DNA of 64,000 nt from Chloroflexota bacterium. GTDB lineage: Bacteria > Chloroflexota > Anaerolineae > Aggregatilineales > Phototrophicaceae. A model generated the notes under the pieces. The model made no database searches. It was not told the DNA's origin and saw only the letters and a program-made list of their open reading frames with translations. How positions within the stretch are numbered: the first letter of the stretch is position 1; each line of letters starts with the position of its first letter. The stretch is from contig JACRPS010000031.1 of assembly GCA_016223085.1 (NCBI GenBank), positions 6,273 through 70,272 of the forward strand, written 5' to 3'. Positions 7,396 to 15,050 of this stretch are shown one piece after another. Both the position numbers and the translations under genes were made by a program.

Positions 7396-9690
7396 GTGGC
7401 AACCAAGGGCGAAGTGCTGGTGCAGGGCTTGCGGGTGCGGTCAGGGCCGGGGACAACCTTCAGCGTGTTGACCTTCCTGAACCGGGGCGCGGTGGTGGAC
7501 GTGCTGGAGCGCCAGAGCGACTGGCTGAAGATCAGCATTGGCAGCGGTGAAGGGTTTGTTGCCGCGCAGTATGTGAACACCAATCTCCAGAACACCACAC
7601 CCGGTTTTCTGATTGAGCGCACCGACCTGCTGGAACTGGAACTCGCGCCGGATAAACAGATTCCGACGGATGGTCTGGCCGGCATGGAACTGGTCGTTGC
7701 GCAAACATGGAACGCCTATGGCAACCTGCTGAACTGCGTGGCCGAACTGCTTGGTTTTCCGGTCAGCGCCGCCGTCGCCGTGCTGGTGGCGGAAAGCAGC
7801 GGGCGCACTTTCGCCGCCGATGGCCGCATGATTATCCGCTTCGAGAATCACATCTTTTTCCGCCAGTGGGGCGAACAGCACCCGGATGTGTTCTGGCGGC
7901 ACTTCTCGTTTGACAACAGTTCGCCGCGCAACCACTGGAAGGGGCACCAGTGGCGACCGAACCCGGACAGCGCGTGGGTCAGCTTTCACGGCAGTCAGAA
8001 GCTGGAATGGGACGTGCTGACGTTCGCCCGCGCGCTGGACGATACTGCTGCGCTGTCGAGCATCAGCATGGGCGCACCGCAGATCATGGGCTTCAACTTC
8101 AAGCGCGTCGGTTACGAAAGCGTGCAGCACATGTTTGACGCCTTCGCCCGCAGCGCCCATGCCCAGTTACTGGCGATGTTTGACGTGGTGAAAGGGCCAA
8201 ACGCCACCTCTCCCGCGATTCAGGCGTTGCAGACGAAGGACTATCTGACGTTCGCCAGCGCTTACAACGGCCCGGCCAACGCACCGACCTACGCCGCGCT
8301 GATTAAGGAACGCGCTGAGGCTTTTGACCGCCTCATCCCGCGCGCCGTGCCGCGCCCGCCGACCGATCAGGACGCACGCGGGCCAGTCGAAGCGCCGCCG
8401 GCACCGCCGCCCGCCGTACCGATCCCACCGCCGCCGTCCGACGACCCGACCAATCCGCCGCCGGTTGTCGTAGCGCCACCGCCGCCGCCGCCGCAGGAGA
8501 TCACCCTGGTTGCCACAATTGAGGGCGTCAACGTACGCCGCGAGCCGGTGGTGAAGCCAGATAACATCATCGAAAAGCTGCGCAAGGCCGAGACGGTGAC
8601 GCTGCTGGAACCGCTGGATGAGGCACTGGAGAAAATGGGCGCGGGGGAGGCGGGTGGTAAATTTGTCAGCATCCGCACTGACGAAGGCCGGGTGGGTTAC
8701 GTGGCCGCCTGGCTGGTTACGCCCAGCGACCAGTCGGTCACGCGCCGTATGGCCGATGAGTACATCAACTCGATTCCCGACCAGTTCCCGATTCCCGACG
8801 CTTACGACGCCATGCGCTCGATGGGTGACACCATCGGCCTGCCGGATCCGTTCGATGTGCTGCCGGTGCAGGTGCGCACCCGGCACAAACTGGTGAATAT
8901 GCAGGTCAACGGCTTTGGGCCGAATACCTTTGCCGCCCGCAACTGGCCTCGCTTCTACAGCCGTATCGGCGGGATGCACAACGGCTATGATTTTATCATC
9001 GAAACCGGCACGCCGCTGCTGGCGCTGGCAGACGGGGTGATTATCAAACGCTGGCCGTTTATGGCCGACCCCAAAGACCGGTCGCTGGTGCTGTGGCCGT
9101 TCCTGCCGGAACGCTTCCGCGACGCGCAGGGGCGGCGCATGATGAGCAACGTGCTGGTCGCCTATGCTCACATGAGCAACAACGCCGTCAAAAACGAGTT
9201 CGAGGTGGTAACGGCAGGCGAGGTGATCGGCATCAGCGGCACGCCGGCGGGTTCGGGCACGAACGATCATCTGCACATGGAAATTCATCTGCTCAGTGGC
9301 AACACTGCTTTCCGCAACCTGCGCCGCCTCGCACCGCGCAAACTGCTTCAGCCCTACAACCGCCCGCAGTTGTACAGCAATCAGGTGCCCTGGAATCCAA
9401 TCTGGTTCTTCAGCCGGCGCATCATCCGCTACCTGCTGCATCAGGGCAAGACCATCGGCTTCGGCGGCCAGCCGGCCTACCCGCCGCTGGAAACGCTACG
9501 GCTGATGGGCGCGTCGCATCTGCCGCCGCTGAACGAATTTTCGCTGGCCTTCTTTGAATACGGCATCCCGGTTATCTGGCAGAACAGCGGCAAGCCCTGG
9601 CCGGACGGCGTGGTGACAACTGACATGCTGCCGGATGTGCTGAAGGCGTTTGAACCCTTCCAGCCGTATGAGGCCGCGTTTTTAAAGTAA
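7396..9690 (+). CDS. Multidomain cell-wall hydrolase: SH3b, N-acetylmuramidase, SH3b, M23 peptidase
   Basis: A 764-residue protein with, in order: SH3b (5-60), an N-acetylmuramidase domain of the DUF3380 type (about 105-312, candidate catalytic Glu133 in VAESSGRTF), a Pro-rich linker (320-367), a second SH3b (370-442) and an M23 endopeptidase domain. In the M23 domain the zinc ligands His528 and Asp532 lie in MHNGYDF, and His625/His627 in NDHLHMEI. It could therefore cut both glycan strands and peptide cross-links of peptidoglycan. No signal peptide or membrane segment is visible at the N-terminus, so how it reaches the wall is unclear. AAGGAGGG lies 7 bases before the GTG start. Confidence 0.87.
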   Translation: MATKGEVLVQGLRVRSGPGTTFSVLTFLNRGAVVDVLERQSDWLKISIGSGEGFVAAQYVNTNLQNTTPGFLIERTDLLELELAPDKQIPTDGLAGMELVVAQTWNAYGNLLNCVAELLGFPVSAAVAVLVAESSGRTFAADGRMIIRFENHIFFRQWGEQHPDVFWRHFSFDNSSPRNHWKGHQWRPNPDSAWVSFHGSQKLEWDVLTFARALDDTAALSSISMGAPQIMGFNFKRVGYESVQHMFDAFARSAHAQLLAMFDVVKGPNATSPAIQALQTKDYLTFASAYNGPANAPTYAALIKERAEAFDRLIPRAVPRPPTDQDARGPVEAPPAPPPAVPIPPPPSDDPTNPPPVVVAPPPPPPQEITLVATIEGVNVRREPVVKPDNIIEKLRKAETVTLLEPLDEALEKMGAGEAGGKFVSIRTDEGRVGYVAAWLVTPSDQSVTRRMADEYINSIPDQFPIPDAYDAMRSMGDTIGLPDPFDVLPVQVRTRHKLVNMQVNGFGPNTFAARNWPRFYSRIGGMHNGYDFIIETGTPLLALADGVIIKRWPFMADPKDRSLVLWPFLPERFRDAQGRRMMSNVLVAYAHMSNNAVKNEFEVVTAGEVIGISGTPAGSGTNDHLHMEIHLLSGNTAFRNLRRLAPRKLLQPYNRPQLYSNQVPWNPIWFFSRRIIRYLLHQGKTIGFGGQPAYPPLETLRLMGASHLPPLNEFSLAFFEYGIPVIWQNSGKPWPDGVVTTDMLPDVLKAFEPFQPYEAAFLK

Positions 9691-9718
9691 GGCTATGGTA
9701 TTCTATAGAGCGTATCGG

Positions 9719-9747
9719 GTAGGGGCGGGTCTCAGACCCGCCCCTAC
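9719..9747. repeat. Intergenic palindrome, GTAGGG family
   Basis: Arms GTAGGGGCGGGTC and GACCCGCCCCTAC flank a 3-base loop, 29 bases after the hydrolase stop codon. It could also serve as a hairpin at the transcript end, but no T-run follows. Confidence 0.9.
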
Positions 9748-9799
9748 CCATGTTTTCTCAATAACTAAATACCTATCCGTAAACCTCTTTTATCTGTCG

Positions 9800-9827
9800 G
9801 TAGGGGCACGGCATGCCGTGCCCCTAC
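9800..9827. repeat. Intergenic palindrome, GTAGGG family (perfect)
   Basis: A perfect 28-bp palindrome with half-site GTAGGGGCACGGCA. It is identical to the copy at 38717-38744. It lies 52 bases after the previous palindrome, between the hydrolase and aminotransferase genes. Confidence 0.92.
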
Positions 9828-9859
9828 GAAGGGTTTGTGGATAGATACTAAGGAAAGCT

Positions 9860-10690
9860 ATGATGTCCCCCTGTTTCATTCGTGCCCTCACGCCAGAGGG
9901 CTTGCAGCCGGTGGCTTACACCGCCGATTCGATGACAGAGGCGGCCCGCTACGAACCGCAGGACGCCGCGTACACCGTCACGAATACGTACCACACCTTT
10001 CAGGTGTTGAAGTTCGACGCGCATCTTGACCGCCTCGAAGACTCGGCGCGGCGCGAAGGGATTCCGCTGGCGCTTGATCGTCCCCGGCTGCGAATGGCGC
10101 TGCGGGCGATGATCGCCGAAGCCGGCTATGGTGATGTGCGCTTTCGGATTACCGTGCCATGTGCCCAGCCCGATCACCTTATCCTGTCGCTGGAGCCGTT
10201 CCAGCCGCCCGCGCCAGAGGTGTATGAGCAGGGGGTGAAGTGTATCACCCTGGCGGACAGCGCGCGCGACAACCCTGCCGCTAAAAGCACCGCCTGGATG
10301 CACGAGCGCGAACGGTTTGCGCTGCCGCCCGGCGTTTATACCGGCCTGCTGCTGGACAGCGAAGGGAATATTCTGGAAGGGTTGAGCAGCAACTTCTACG
10401 CGGTGCTGGCTGGCGAGCTGCGAACCGCCGGGGAAGGAGTGCTGCCGGGGATCGCCCAGCAGATTGTGTTTGAAATCGCGCCTGGCGTGCTGCCGCTGCG
10501 GAAAGACGCGGTCAACCTGCGTAACCTGCCGCGCCTGAGCGAGGCGTTTATCACCAGCAGCAGCCGGGGGATTGTGCCAGTAGTCCAAATAGACGGTGTG
10601 ACGATTGGCGCAGGTGTGCCGGGACAGCACACGCAGGCGCTGATGACCGCCTATCGGGACTGGGTGGCGCGCCATCTGGAGGAACTTTAA
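9860..10690 (+). CDS. Class IV PLP aminotransferase (branched-chain/D-amino acid/ADC lyase-like)
   Basis: A 276-residue fold-type IV PLP enzyme. Marks are the arginine-rich HLDRLEDSARREGIPL segment, the probable PLP lysine in NPAAKSTAWMHERE, and the signature EGLSSNFYAVL with GEGVLPGIAQQIV downstream. The family includes branched-chain and D-amino acid aminotransferases and aminodeoxychorismate lyase (PabC). The last would fit with the folate genes 7 kb away, but nothing in the sequence decides between them. An AGGAAAG ribosome site precedes the ATG. The gene appears monocistronic or leads into the next small gene after 78 bases. Confidence 0.85.
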   Translation: MMSPCFIRALTPEGLQPVAYTADSMTEAARYEPQDAAYTVTNTYHTFQVLKFDAHLDRLEDSARREGIPLALDRPRLRMALRAMIAEAGYGDVRFRITVPCAQPDHLILSLEPFQPPAPEVYEQGVKCITLADSARDNPAAKSTAWMHERERFALPPGVYTGLLLDSEGNILEGLSSNFYAVLAGELRTAGEGVLPGIAQQIVFEIAPGVLPLRKDAVNLRNLPRLSEAFITSSSRGIVPVVQIDGVTIGAGVPGQHTQALMTAYRDWVARHLEEL

Positions 10691-10768
10691 TCATCTATTA
10701 TAGTACGAACAGATGGTCTATCGGTTATGCTGAGGCTGGTCACAGGTGATAGAGGAGAGGAATTTTAT

Positions 10769-11128
10769 ATGCCGCAGACAGCGGACTTTAACGCCGTATT
10801 TGACCGGCTGAAGGGCATTATGCAGGCCTACGAGCCGAAGCTCAAAATTGAGCAGAACGGGCCGGGACGGTATTATCTAGTCACCGACCGGCTGGGGCCG
10901 AACAAAAAACCGCTATGGTTTGGCGGGGTGGAAATCAAAAAGAACTACGTCAGCTATCATCTGCTTCCGGTCTACATGTACCCGGACATGCTGGACGGCG
11001 TTTCCGACTCTTTGAAAAAGCGGATGCAGGGCAAATCGTGTTTTAATTTCAAGGCACTGGACGACCCGTTAATAGCTGAGCTGGCCGACCTGACGCGGCG
11101 CGGCTTCGAGCGCATGACCCAGACGTAG
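10769..11128 (+). CDS. Conserved hypothetical protein, YdhG/DUF1801-like in appearance
   Basis: A 119-residue soluble protein. The stretch KKNYVSYHLLPVYMYPDML followed by LKKRMQGKSCFNF resembles small bacterial proteins of the iron-chaperone-like YdhG/DUF1801 type that often bear 'KYVSYHLMP' and 'MQGKSCFNF' signatures. I cannot name a function. The ATG at 10769 is preceded by GAGGAGAGG at 8 bases and is a better start than the in-frame ATG at 10727. It ends 23 bases before the convergent methyltransferase gene. Confidence 0.68.
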   Translation: MPQTADFNAVFDRLKGIMQAYEPKLKIEQNGPGRYYLVTDRLGPNKKPLWFGGVEIKKNYVSYHLLPVYMYPDMLDGVSDSLKKRMQGKSCFNFKALDDPLIAELADLTRRGFERMTQT

Positions 11129-11151
11129 CCGGCTGCGCCCGAAACCGGTTT

Positions 11152-12054
11152 CTATTCATCCAGTGGCGCTTTAAAGTCATAGATACCATCGCGGATGGCC
11201 CAGCGCCGGCTGCATGACCGGCATACGAGGATATTGCCGTCGTGCGCCAGTTCGCCGCCGCAGTCCGGGCAGACGAAAATGGTAGGCGCGCTGAGATTGT
11301 TGGGCGACGAGCCGACGGCCACGTTCTGCGTGAACACGCTCGGCGTGACCAGCAGGCCGGTGTGCTGCAACCAGCCGTCGAGCATGGCAAGGAGATTGGT
11401 TGGCAGTCGGTTTTTGAGCGACGCCAGCCGGAAGAACGATACCGGAATCCGCTGCTGCGTCTCGAACTGCGCCGCTTCCAGCATCTGCGCGATATAGTCC
11501 GGGTGAAAGTCGTAATTCAGTTCAACAAATTCCACCGGCTTAAGATCGAACGGATTCCAGTCCTGCCGGCGCAGTGTGTAGCGTAGCATGGCCTTCAGGT
11601 GGCGTTTGTTGGCAAATTCGAGGATAAACGTACCGCCCGGAACCAGCACGCGCCGGATTTGCCGGAACACCGCGCCGGTATCGCTGATGTGATGAATCAC
11701 ACGGATAACGGTTGCGCCGTCGAAGCTGCCGGGGCGGAAGGGCAGGCTGTAGGCATCAGCGGCGACGTAGAGATAGCGGTCAGACGCACCCAGGTGCTGC
11801 TGCGCATAGCGAAGCTGCGACAGCGAATAGTCCAGCAGCACCACCTGGCCAAAGTTGCGGTATTCATTGGTCAGGCGGCCAAAGCCCGCGCCAACTTCCA
11901 GCAGCCGGCGGCCACTATCGGGCAGCAGGCGGCGCAGCGCGATGCGTTCCACGCGGTCTTCGTAATCCCGTCCCTTGCCTTCCCAGAACTCCGTCCGATA
12001 ATTTGAGCCTTCATAGTCGCAGATACGGGGACGGGATTCGCGCGGATTGTTCAT
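11152..12054 (-). CDS. SAM-dependent methyltransferase with C-terminal zinc ribbon
   Basis: A 300-residue class I methyltransferase. Motif I is LLEVGAGFGRLTNEY, preceded by the short N-terminal EFWEGKGRDYEDRVERIAL and followed by the UbiE-like VIRVIHHISDTGAVFRQI. After about residue 260 comes a small zinc-binding domain with CPDCGGEL and CRSCSRRW, similar to Trm112-like or rubredoxin-like ribbons, ending YDFKAPLDE. In relatives the Trm112-like segment usually precedes or accompanies the methyltransferase; here it is C-terminal. The substrate is unknown. GAGGAA lies 6 bases before the ATG. Confidence 0.82.
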   Translation of the reverse strand: MNNPRESRPRICDYEGSNYRTEFWEGKGRDYEDRVERIALRRLLPDSGRRLLEVGAGFGRLTNEYRNFGQVVLLDYSLSQLRYAQQHLGASDRYLYVAADAYSLPFRPGSFDGATVIRVIHHISDTGAVFRQIRRVLVPGGTFILEFANKRHLKAMLRYTLRRQDWNPFDLKPVEFVELNYDFHPDYIAQMLEAAQFETQQRIPVSFFRLASLKNRLPTNLLAMLDGWLQHTGLLVTPSVFTQNVAVGSSPNNLSAPTIFVCPDCGGELAHDGNILVCRSCSRRWAIRDGIYDFKAPLDE

Positions 12055-12110
12055 ACCAGTTCCTCTAGGCTGTATGACCGATCTTCATTATAGAACAAAG
12101 TCCCCAAAAA

Positions 12111-12132
12111 GGGACACAGCCATTTGTGTCCC
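12111..12132. repeat. Short palindrome related to the GTAGGG family
   Basis: GGGACACA and TGTGTCCC flank six bases, between the methyltransferase start and the end of the next minus-strand gene. It shares the GGGACAC/GTGTCCC core but lacks the outer GTA/TAC, so it may be a decayed copy. A possible minus-strand -10 box TATAAT (12092-12087) for the methyltransferase lies beside it. Confidence 0.6.
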
Positions 12133-12165
12133 TGATAATCTTCTTATGTTGGGTTGATGTGTGTT

Positions 12166-13197
12166 TTAGCCACCGGGCGGCAGCGGTGTCGGAATGATGC
12201 CCAGGTCGCCGCCGACGTTGGTTGTCCCCGGCGCGGGTGTTTCTTCGGCGGGAACTACAATCCGCGTGCCCGGCGCGACCGCCTGTACCTCAATTATGAT
12301 CGGCTCGCCGGTATAGTTGCTGGTTGAAATGCCCTGGGTGGTCAGCGTTTGCGCGGCCTGCGCGTTAATGGTCTGCGGCGTGCTGCCGTTCTGGTACAAC
12401 TCCGGTCGCATCTGCTGGTCCAGCGCGGGGATGCCGCCAACCGGCACGATGCCGGTATCCACCGGCACATTTTCTGGCGGGAATGGTTCGCCGCCGAGGG
12501 TGTAATTGAGACCTGCCGTGCGCGAGTAGCCCGGCCAGGGGTTGGCCGTGTAGGGCGTTTCCGCCAGCAGGTCCGGCGAGTTGCCGCTGAGGACGTTACC
12601 GACAAATGGGCCGACCTCGCCAAAACCGCTTGGCAGGTTGCCCAGGATGCGCACCACCGGCTCCAGCACCAGCTTCAGGTTATCAAACGGGTCGTGAAGC
12701 TGTGTCTGGCTTAATGGGATAACCGCGCGCACGTCCAGTTCCACCGGCACATCCAGATTCACCGGCACCTGCAAATTCACCGGCACATCCAGATTTAACT
12801 GCACCGGAAGCTGCAACCCCTGCGGCAGCGAGAGGAACACCTGCGCATTATTGAGCTTGCCCCCGCCGCCCGGCAGCATAATGTCGGCGGTCACGCTGAC
12901 CGGCACGGGCGCGGTCAGCACCACGTTGGTCTGCGTATTCAGCGGGATGCTGGTATTCAGCGGGATGCTGGTATTCAGCGGAATTGTGGTGCGAACCGGA
13001 ATCGTCCAGTCTATCGTGGCGTTGTCCAGGCCAACGAAGCTGCTGTGCAGGCCTTCCAGCAGTGGTTGGGCGATGTTGTTTTTGATGTCGAAGATAAACA
13101 GCAGCAGTGTGACCACCACCAACACCAGGACAACGTTTACGATAAACGAAAAAATAATCATGAATCGCCAGAAGAATGTGCCGATTCGTCGCAACAT
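12166..13197 (-). CDS. Membrane-anchored protein with hexapeptide beta repeats
   Basis: A 343-residue protein I do not recognise. One N-terminal membrane helix (about residues 8-37, rich in Val/Leu/Ile/Phe) is followed by an extracytoplasmic region. The first part has three hexapeptide repeats IPLNTS/IPLNTQ. A second part has imperfect repeats of DVPVNL, QVPVNL, DVPVEL. The alternating hydrophobic pattern suggests repeated beta strands lying along a membrane or packing as a sheet or helix. The C-terminal 150 residues are Pro/Thr-rich with no recognised domain. The start at 13197 has AGGAA at 8 bases; the frame also extends to a GTG at 13239. Confidence 0.7.
   Translation of the reverse strand: MLRRIGTFFWRFMIIFSFIVNVVLVLVVVTLLLFIFDIKNNIAQPLLEGLHSSFVGLDNATIDWTIPVRTTIPLNTSIPLNTSIPLNTQTNVVLTAPVPVSVTADIMLPGGGGKLNNAQVFLSLPQGLQLPVQLNLDVPVNLQVPVNLDVPVELDVRAVIPLSQTQLHDPFDNLKLVLEPVVRILGNLPSGFGEVGPFVGNVLSGNSPDLLAETPYTANPWPGYSRTAGLNYTLGGEPFPPENVPVDTGIVPVGGIPALDQQMRPELYQNGSTPQTINAQAAQTLTTQGISTSNYTGEPIIIEVQAVAPGTRIVVPAEETPAPGTTNVGGDLGIIPTPLPPGG
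12935..12988. repeat. 18-bp tandem repeat inside the hexapeptide protein gene
   Basis: Two identical 18-bp units starting GTATTCAGCGGG and a third, diverged unit follow directly. They encode the IPLNTS/IPLNTS/IPLNTQ peptide. Unit identity suggests recent duplication or slippage. Confidence 0.85.
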
Positions 13198-13302
13198 GGC
13201 AGGGTTCCTCGCGCGGGATGACGATAGGGACACCTCCACTATACCCTACGCCTGGAAAACGGAGCAAATAGATTTCTAACCGAGAGGAAATTGGGGGTCG
13301 GT

Positions 13303-13331
13303 GCAGGGGCGAACCGCCGGTTCGCCCCTAC
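13303..13331. repeat. Intergenic palindrome, GTAGGG family variant, with a degenerate neighbour
   Basis: AGGGGCGAACCG and CGGTTCGCCCCT form the arms, the outer ends being GC on the left and AC on the right. A degenerate second copy (GGACACGACG...CGCGTCCCTAC) follows at about 13343-13367. Both lie downstream of metK on its strand. Confidence 0.75.
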
Positions 13332-13385
13332 CGTGCTATGCGCGGACACGACGTCGCCGCGTCCCTACAGGTTGAATCAGGAGTG

Positions 13386-14627
13386 TTACAACCCCGCCTC
13401 GCGGCGTAGCAGGTCGGCCTTGTCGGTCTGTTCCCAGGGAACGTTGAGGTCGTCGCGGCCAAAGTGCCCATAAGCAGCCACCTGCTTATAGATCGGTCGG
13501 CGTAGATTCAGGTCGCGGATGATCGCCGCCGGGCGCATGTCAAAATGTTTGTGGATGAGCGATTCGATTACCGCGTCCGGCACCGTGCCCGTGCCAAAGG
13601 TTTCCAGCGCGAGGGACGTGGGATGTGCCACGCCGATGGCATACGACACCTGTAGCTCAAACCGGCTCGCCAGCCCTGCCGCAACCACATTCTTGGCGAT
13701 ATAGCGCGCCATGTAGGCCGCGCTGCGGTCAACTTTCGTCGGGTCCTTGCCGGAGAACGCGCCGCCGCCGTGGCGCGCCACGCCGCCGTAGGTATCTACG
13801 ATGATCTTACGTCCCGTCAGGCCGGAGTCGCCCATCGGCCCGCCGGTGACAAAGCGCCCGGTCGGGTTCACAAAAATGTGCGTCCGGTCGTCCACCATAC
13901 CCGGTGGCACCACCGTCTGAATGATCGATTCAATTACGGCAGCGCGGATTTCCTCCTGTGTCACTTCCGGCGCGTGCTGCGTCGAAACGACGATGGCTTC
14001 AATCCGCTTCGGTTTGCCATAGGCGTATTCGACTGTCACCTGGCTCTTGGCATCCGGGCGCAGCCAGGGCAGTTCGCCGCTTTTACGGGCTTCCGCCAGC
14101 CGGCGTACCAGCTTGTGCGCCAGCGAAATCGTCAGCGGCATGTATTCCGGCGTTTCGTCGCAGGCGAAGCCGATCATCATGCCCTGGTCACCCGCACCAA
14201 TCGCGGCAATTTCGGCCTCGCTCATCTGGCCTTCGCGGGCTTCCAGCGCCTTGTTCACGCCCTGGGCGATGTCGCCGGACTGTTCCTTGATCGAAACGAT
14301 CACGCCGCAGGTATCGGCGTCGAAGCCATATTTGCCACGTGTATAGCCGATGTCGTAGACCGTCTTCCGCACCAGCCGTTCGATGTCCACATAGGCGCTG
14401 GTAGTGATTTCGCCGAAGACAAAGACCAGGCCGGTCGTCGTAGAGGTTTCACAGGCGACGCGGGCATTCGGGTCTTTTTCGAGAATCGCGTCCAGAACCG
14501 CGTCGGAAATCTGGTCGCACATCTTGTCGGGATGGCCTTCCGAGACCGACTCCGAAGTGAAGAAATACTGCGGAGAGGTCATAAAGGTGGTGTTGGACAA
14601 CTGCGGACGCTCCTTGAGAGTTACCAT
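13386..14627 (-). CDS. metK: S-adenosylmethionine synthetase
   Basis: Makes SAM from methionine and ATP. The 413-residue protein begins its conserved core with [19 protein letters not shown]. It also shows [15 protein letters not shown] (ATP/methionine binding), the P-loop-like [16 protein letters not shown] and the C-terminal [15 protein letters not shown]. Three possible starts exist. I choose the ATG at 14627 because GGAGGA lies 9 bases upstream; the ATG at 14636 would abut this site, and the ATG at 14582 has none. A SAM-I riboswitch with its terminator lies directly upstream, so expression should be shut off when SAM is abundant. Confidence 0.96.
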   Translation of the reverse strand: MVTLKERPQLSNTTFMTSPQYFFTSESVSEGHPDKMCDQISDAVLDAILEKDPNARVACETSTTTGLVFVFGEITTSAYVDIERLVRKTVYDIGYTRGKYGFDADTCGVIVSIKEQSGDIAQGVNKALEAREGQMSEAEIAAIGAGDQGMMIGFACDETPEYMPLTISLAHKLVRRLAEARKSGELPWLRPDAKSQVTVEYAYGKPKRIEAIVVSTQHAPEVTQEEIRAAVIESIIQTVVPPGMVDDRTHIFVNPTGRFVTGGPMGDSGLTGRKIIVDTYGGVARHGGGAFSGKDPTKVDRSAAYMARYIAKNVVAAGLASRFELQVSYAIGVAHPTSLALETFGTGTVPDAVIESLIHKHFDMRPAAIIRDLNLRRPIYKQVAAYGHFGRDDLNVPWEQTDKADLLRREAGL

Positions 14628-14649
14628 GTAGCACATTCCTCCATAAACG

Positions 14650-14680
14650 AAAAACGCCTCCCCTGGAATCGAGGAGGCGT
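14650..14680 (-). terminator. Riboswitch-controlled attenuator of metK
   Basis: On the minus strand ACGCCTCC and GGAGGCGT pair around a 10-base loop and are followed by TTTT. It lies between the SAM aptamer and the metK ribosome binding site, the usual arrangement for transcription attenuation. Confidence 0.88.
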
Positions 14681-14697
14681 GTTATCACCTGCACCGG

Positions 14698-14799
14698 CTC
14701 ATCTTCCAGAGACAATCTCTGTCGGATTTGGCACCTTCCCAGCGCTCTGGGGGTTGCCGCGGTTTCATCGGGCCGATTCCCTCCACCGCTCATGATGAG
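14698..14799 (-). promoter_or_regulatory. SAM-I riboswitch (S-box) aptamer
   Basis: Read on the minus strand, P1 is formed by CTCATC (14799-14794) and GATGAG (14703-14698). Inside are the S-box signatures GGTGGAGGGAATCGGCCC, GATGAAACC, GCGGCAACC and GGTGCCAAATCC. These match the SAM-I class known upstream of methionine and SAM genes. It precedes metK and its attenuator. SAM binding would stabilise P1 and allow the terminator to form. Confidence 0.94.
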
Positions 14800-15050
14800 T
14801 GCTAAAATCGCACTATAAATTGATGAAAAACTTACATTTGATTCCTAAAATGAACCTAAACTAGGGACTTCGAGTGAGTCCTCAGGTTATTTGTGCCACT
14901 ATACCATTGTTGCGGTTGAAAAGCAACTACGAAAGGAGGGGTGTTACCATCCGCTGGTCGGGCAGCCAATCCAAAAGCGGATTGCCAGGCGTATAGTGGT
15001 GTTATGCGCTCTCTTTTGCCGGGTTTTTCAATCTCAATGGAGGTTTTAAC
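14800..15050. other. Divergent intergenic region between the SAM riboswitch and the secreted repeat protein gene
   Basis: No gene is visible. Small hairpins occur: GGACT/AGTCC around 14865-14881 and CAATCC/GGATTG at 14967-14984. A TGGAGG ribosome site precedes the GTG at 15051. Promoters for both flanking genes must lie here, but I see no convincing -35/-10 pair. Confidence 0.5.

Noticed and set aside
8167-9441. 424-codon open frame on the minus strand over the cell-wall hydrolase
   Set aside because: It is a shadow of the M23 and SH3b coding region.
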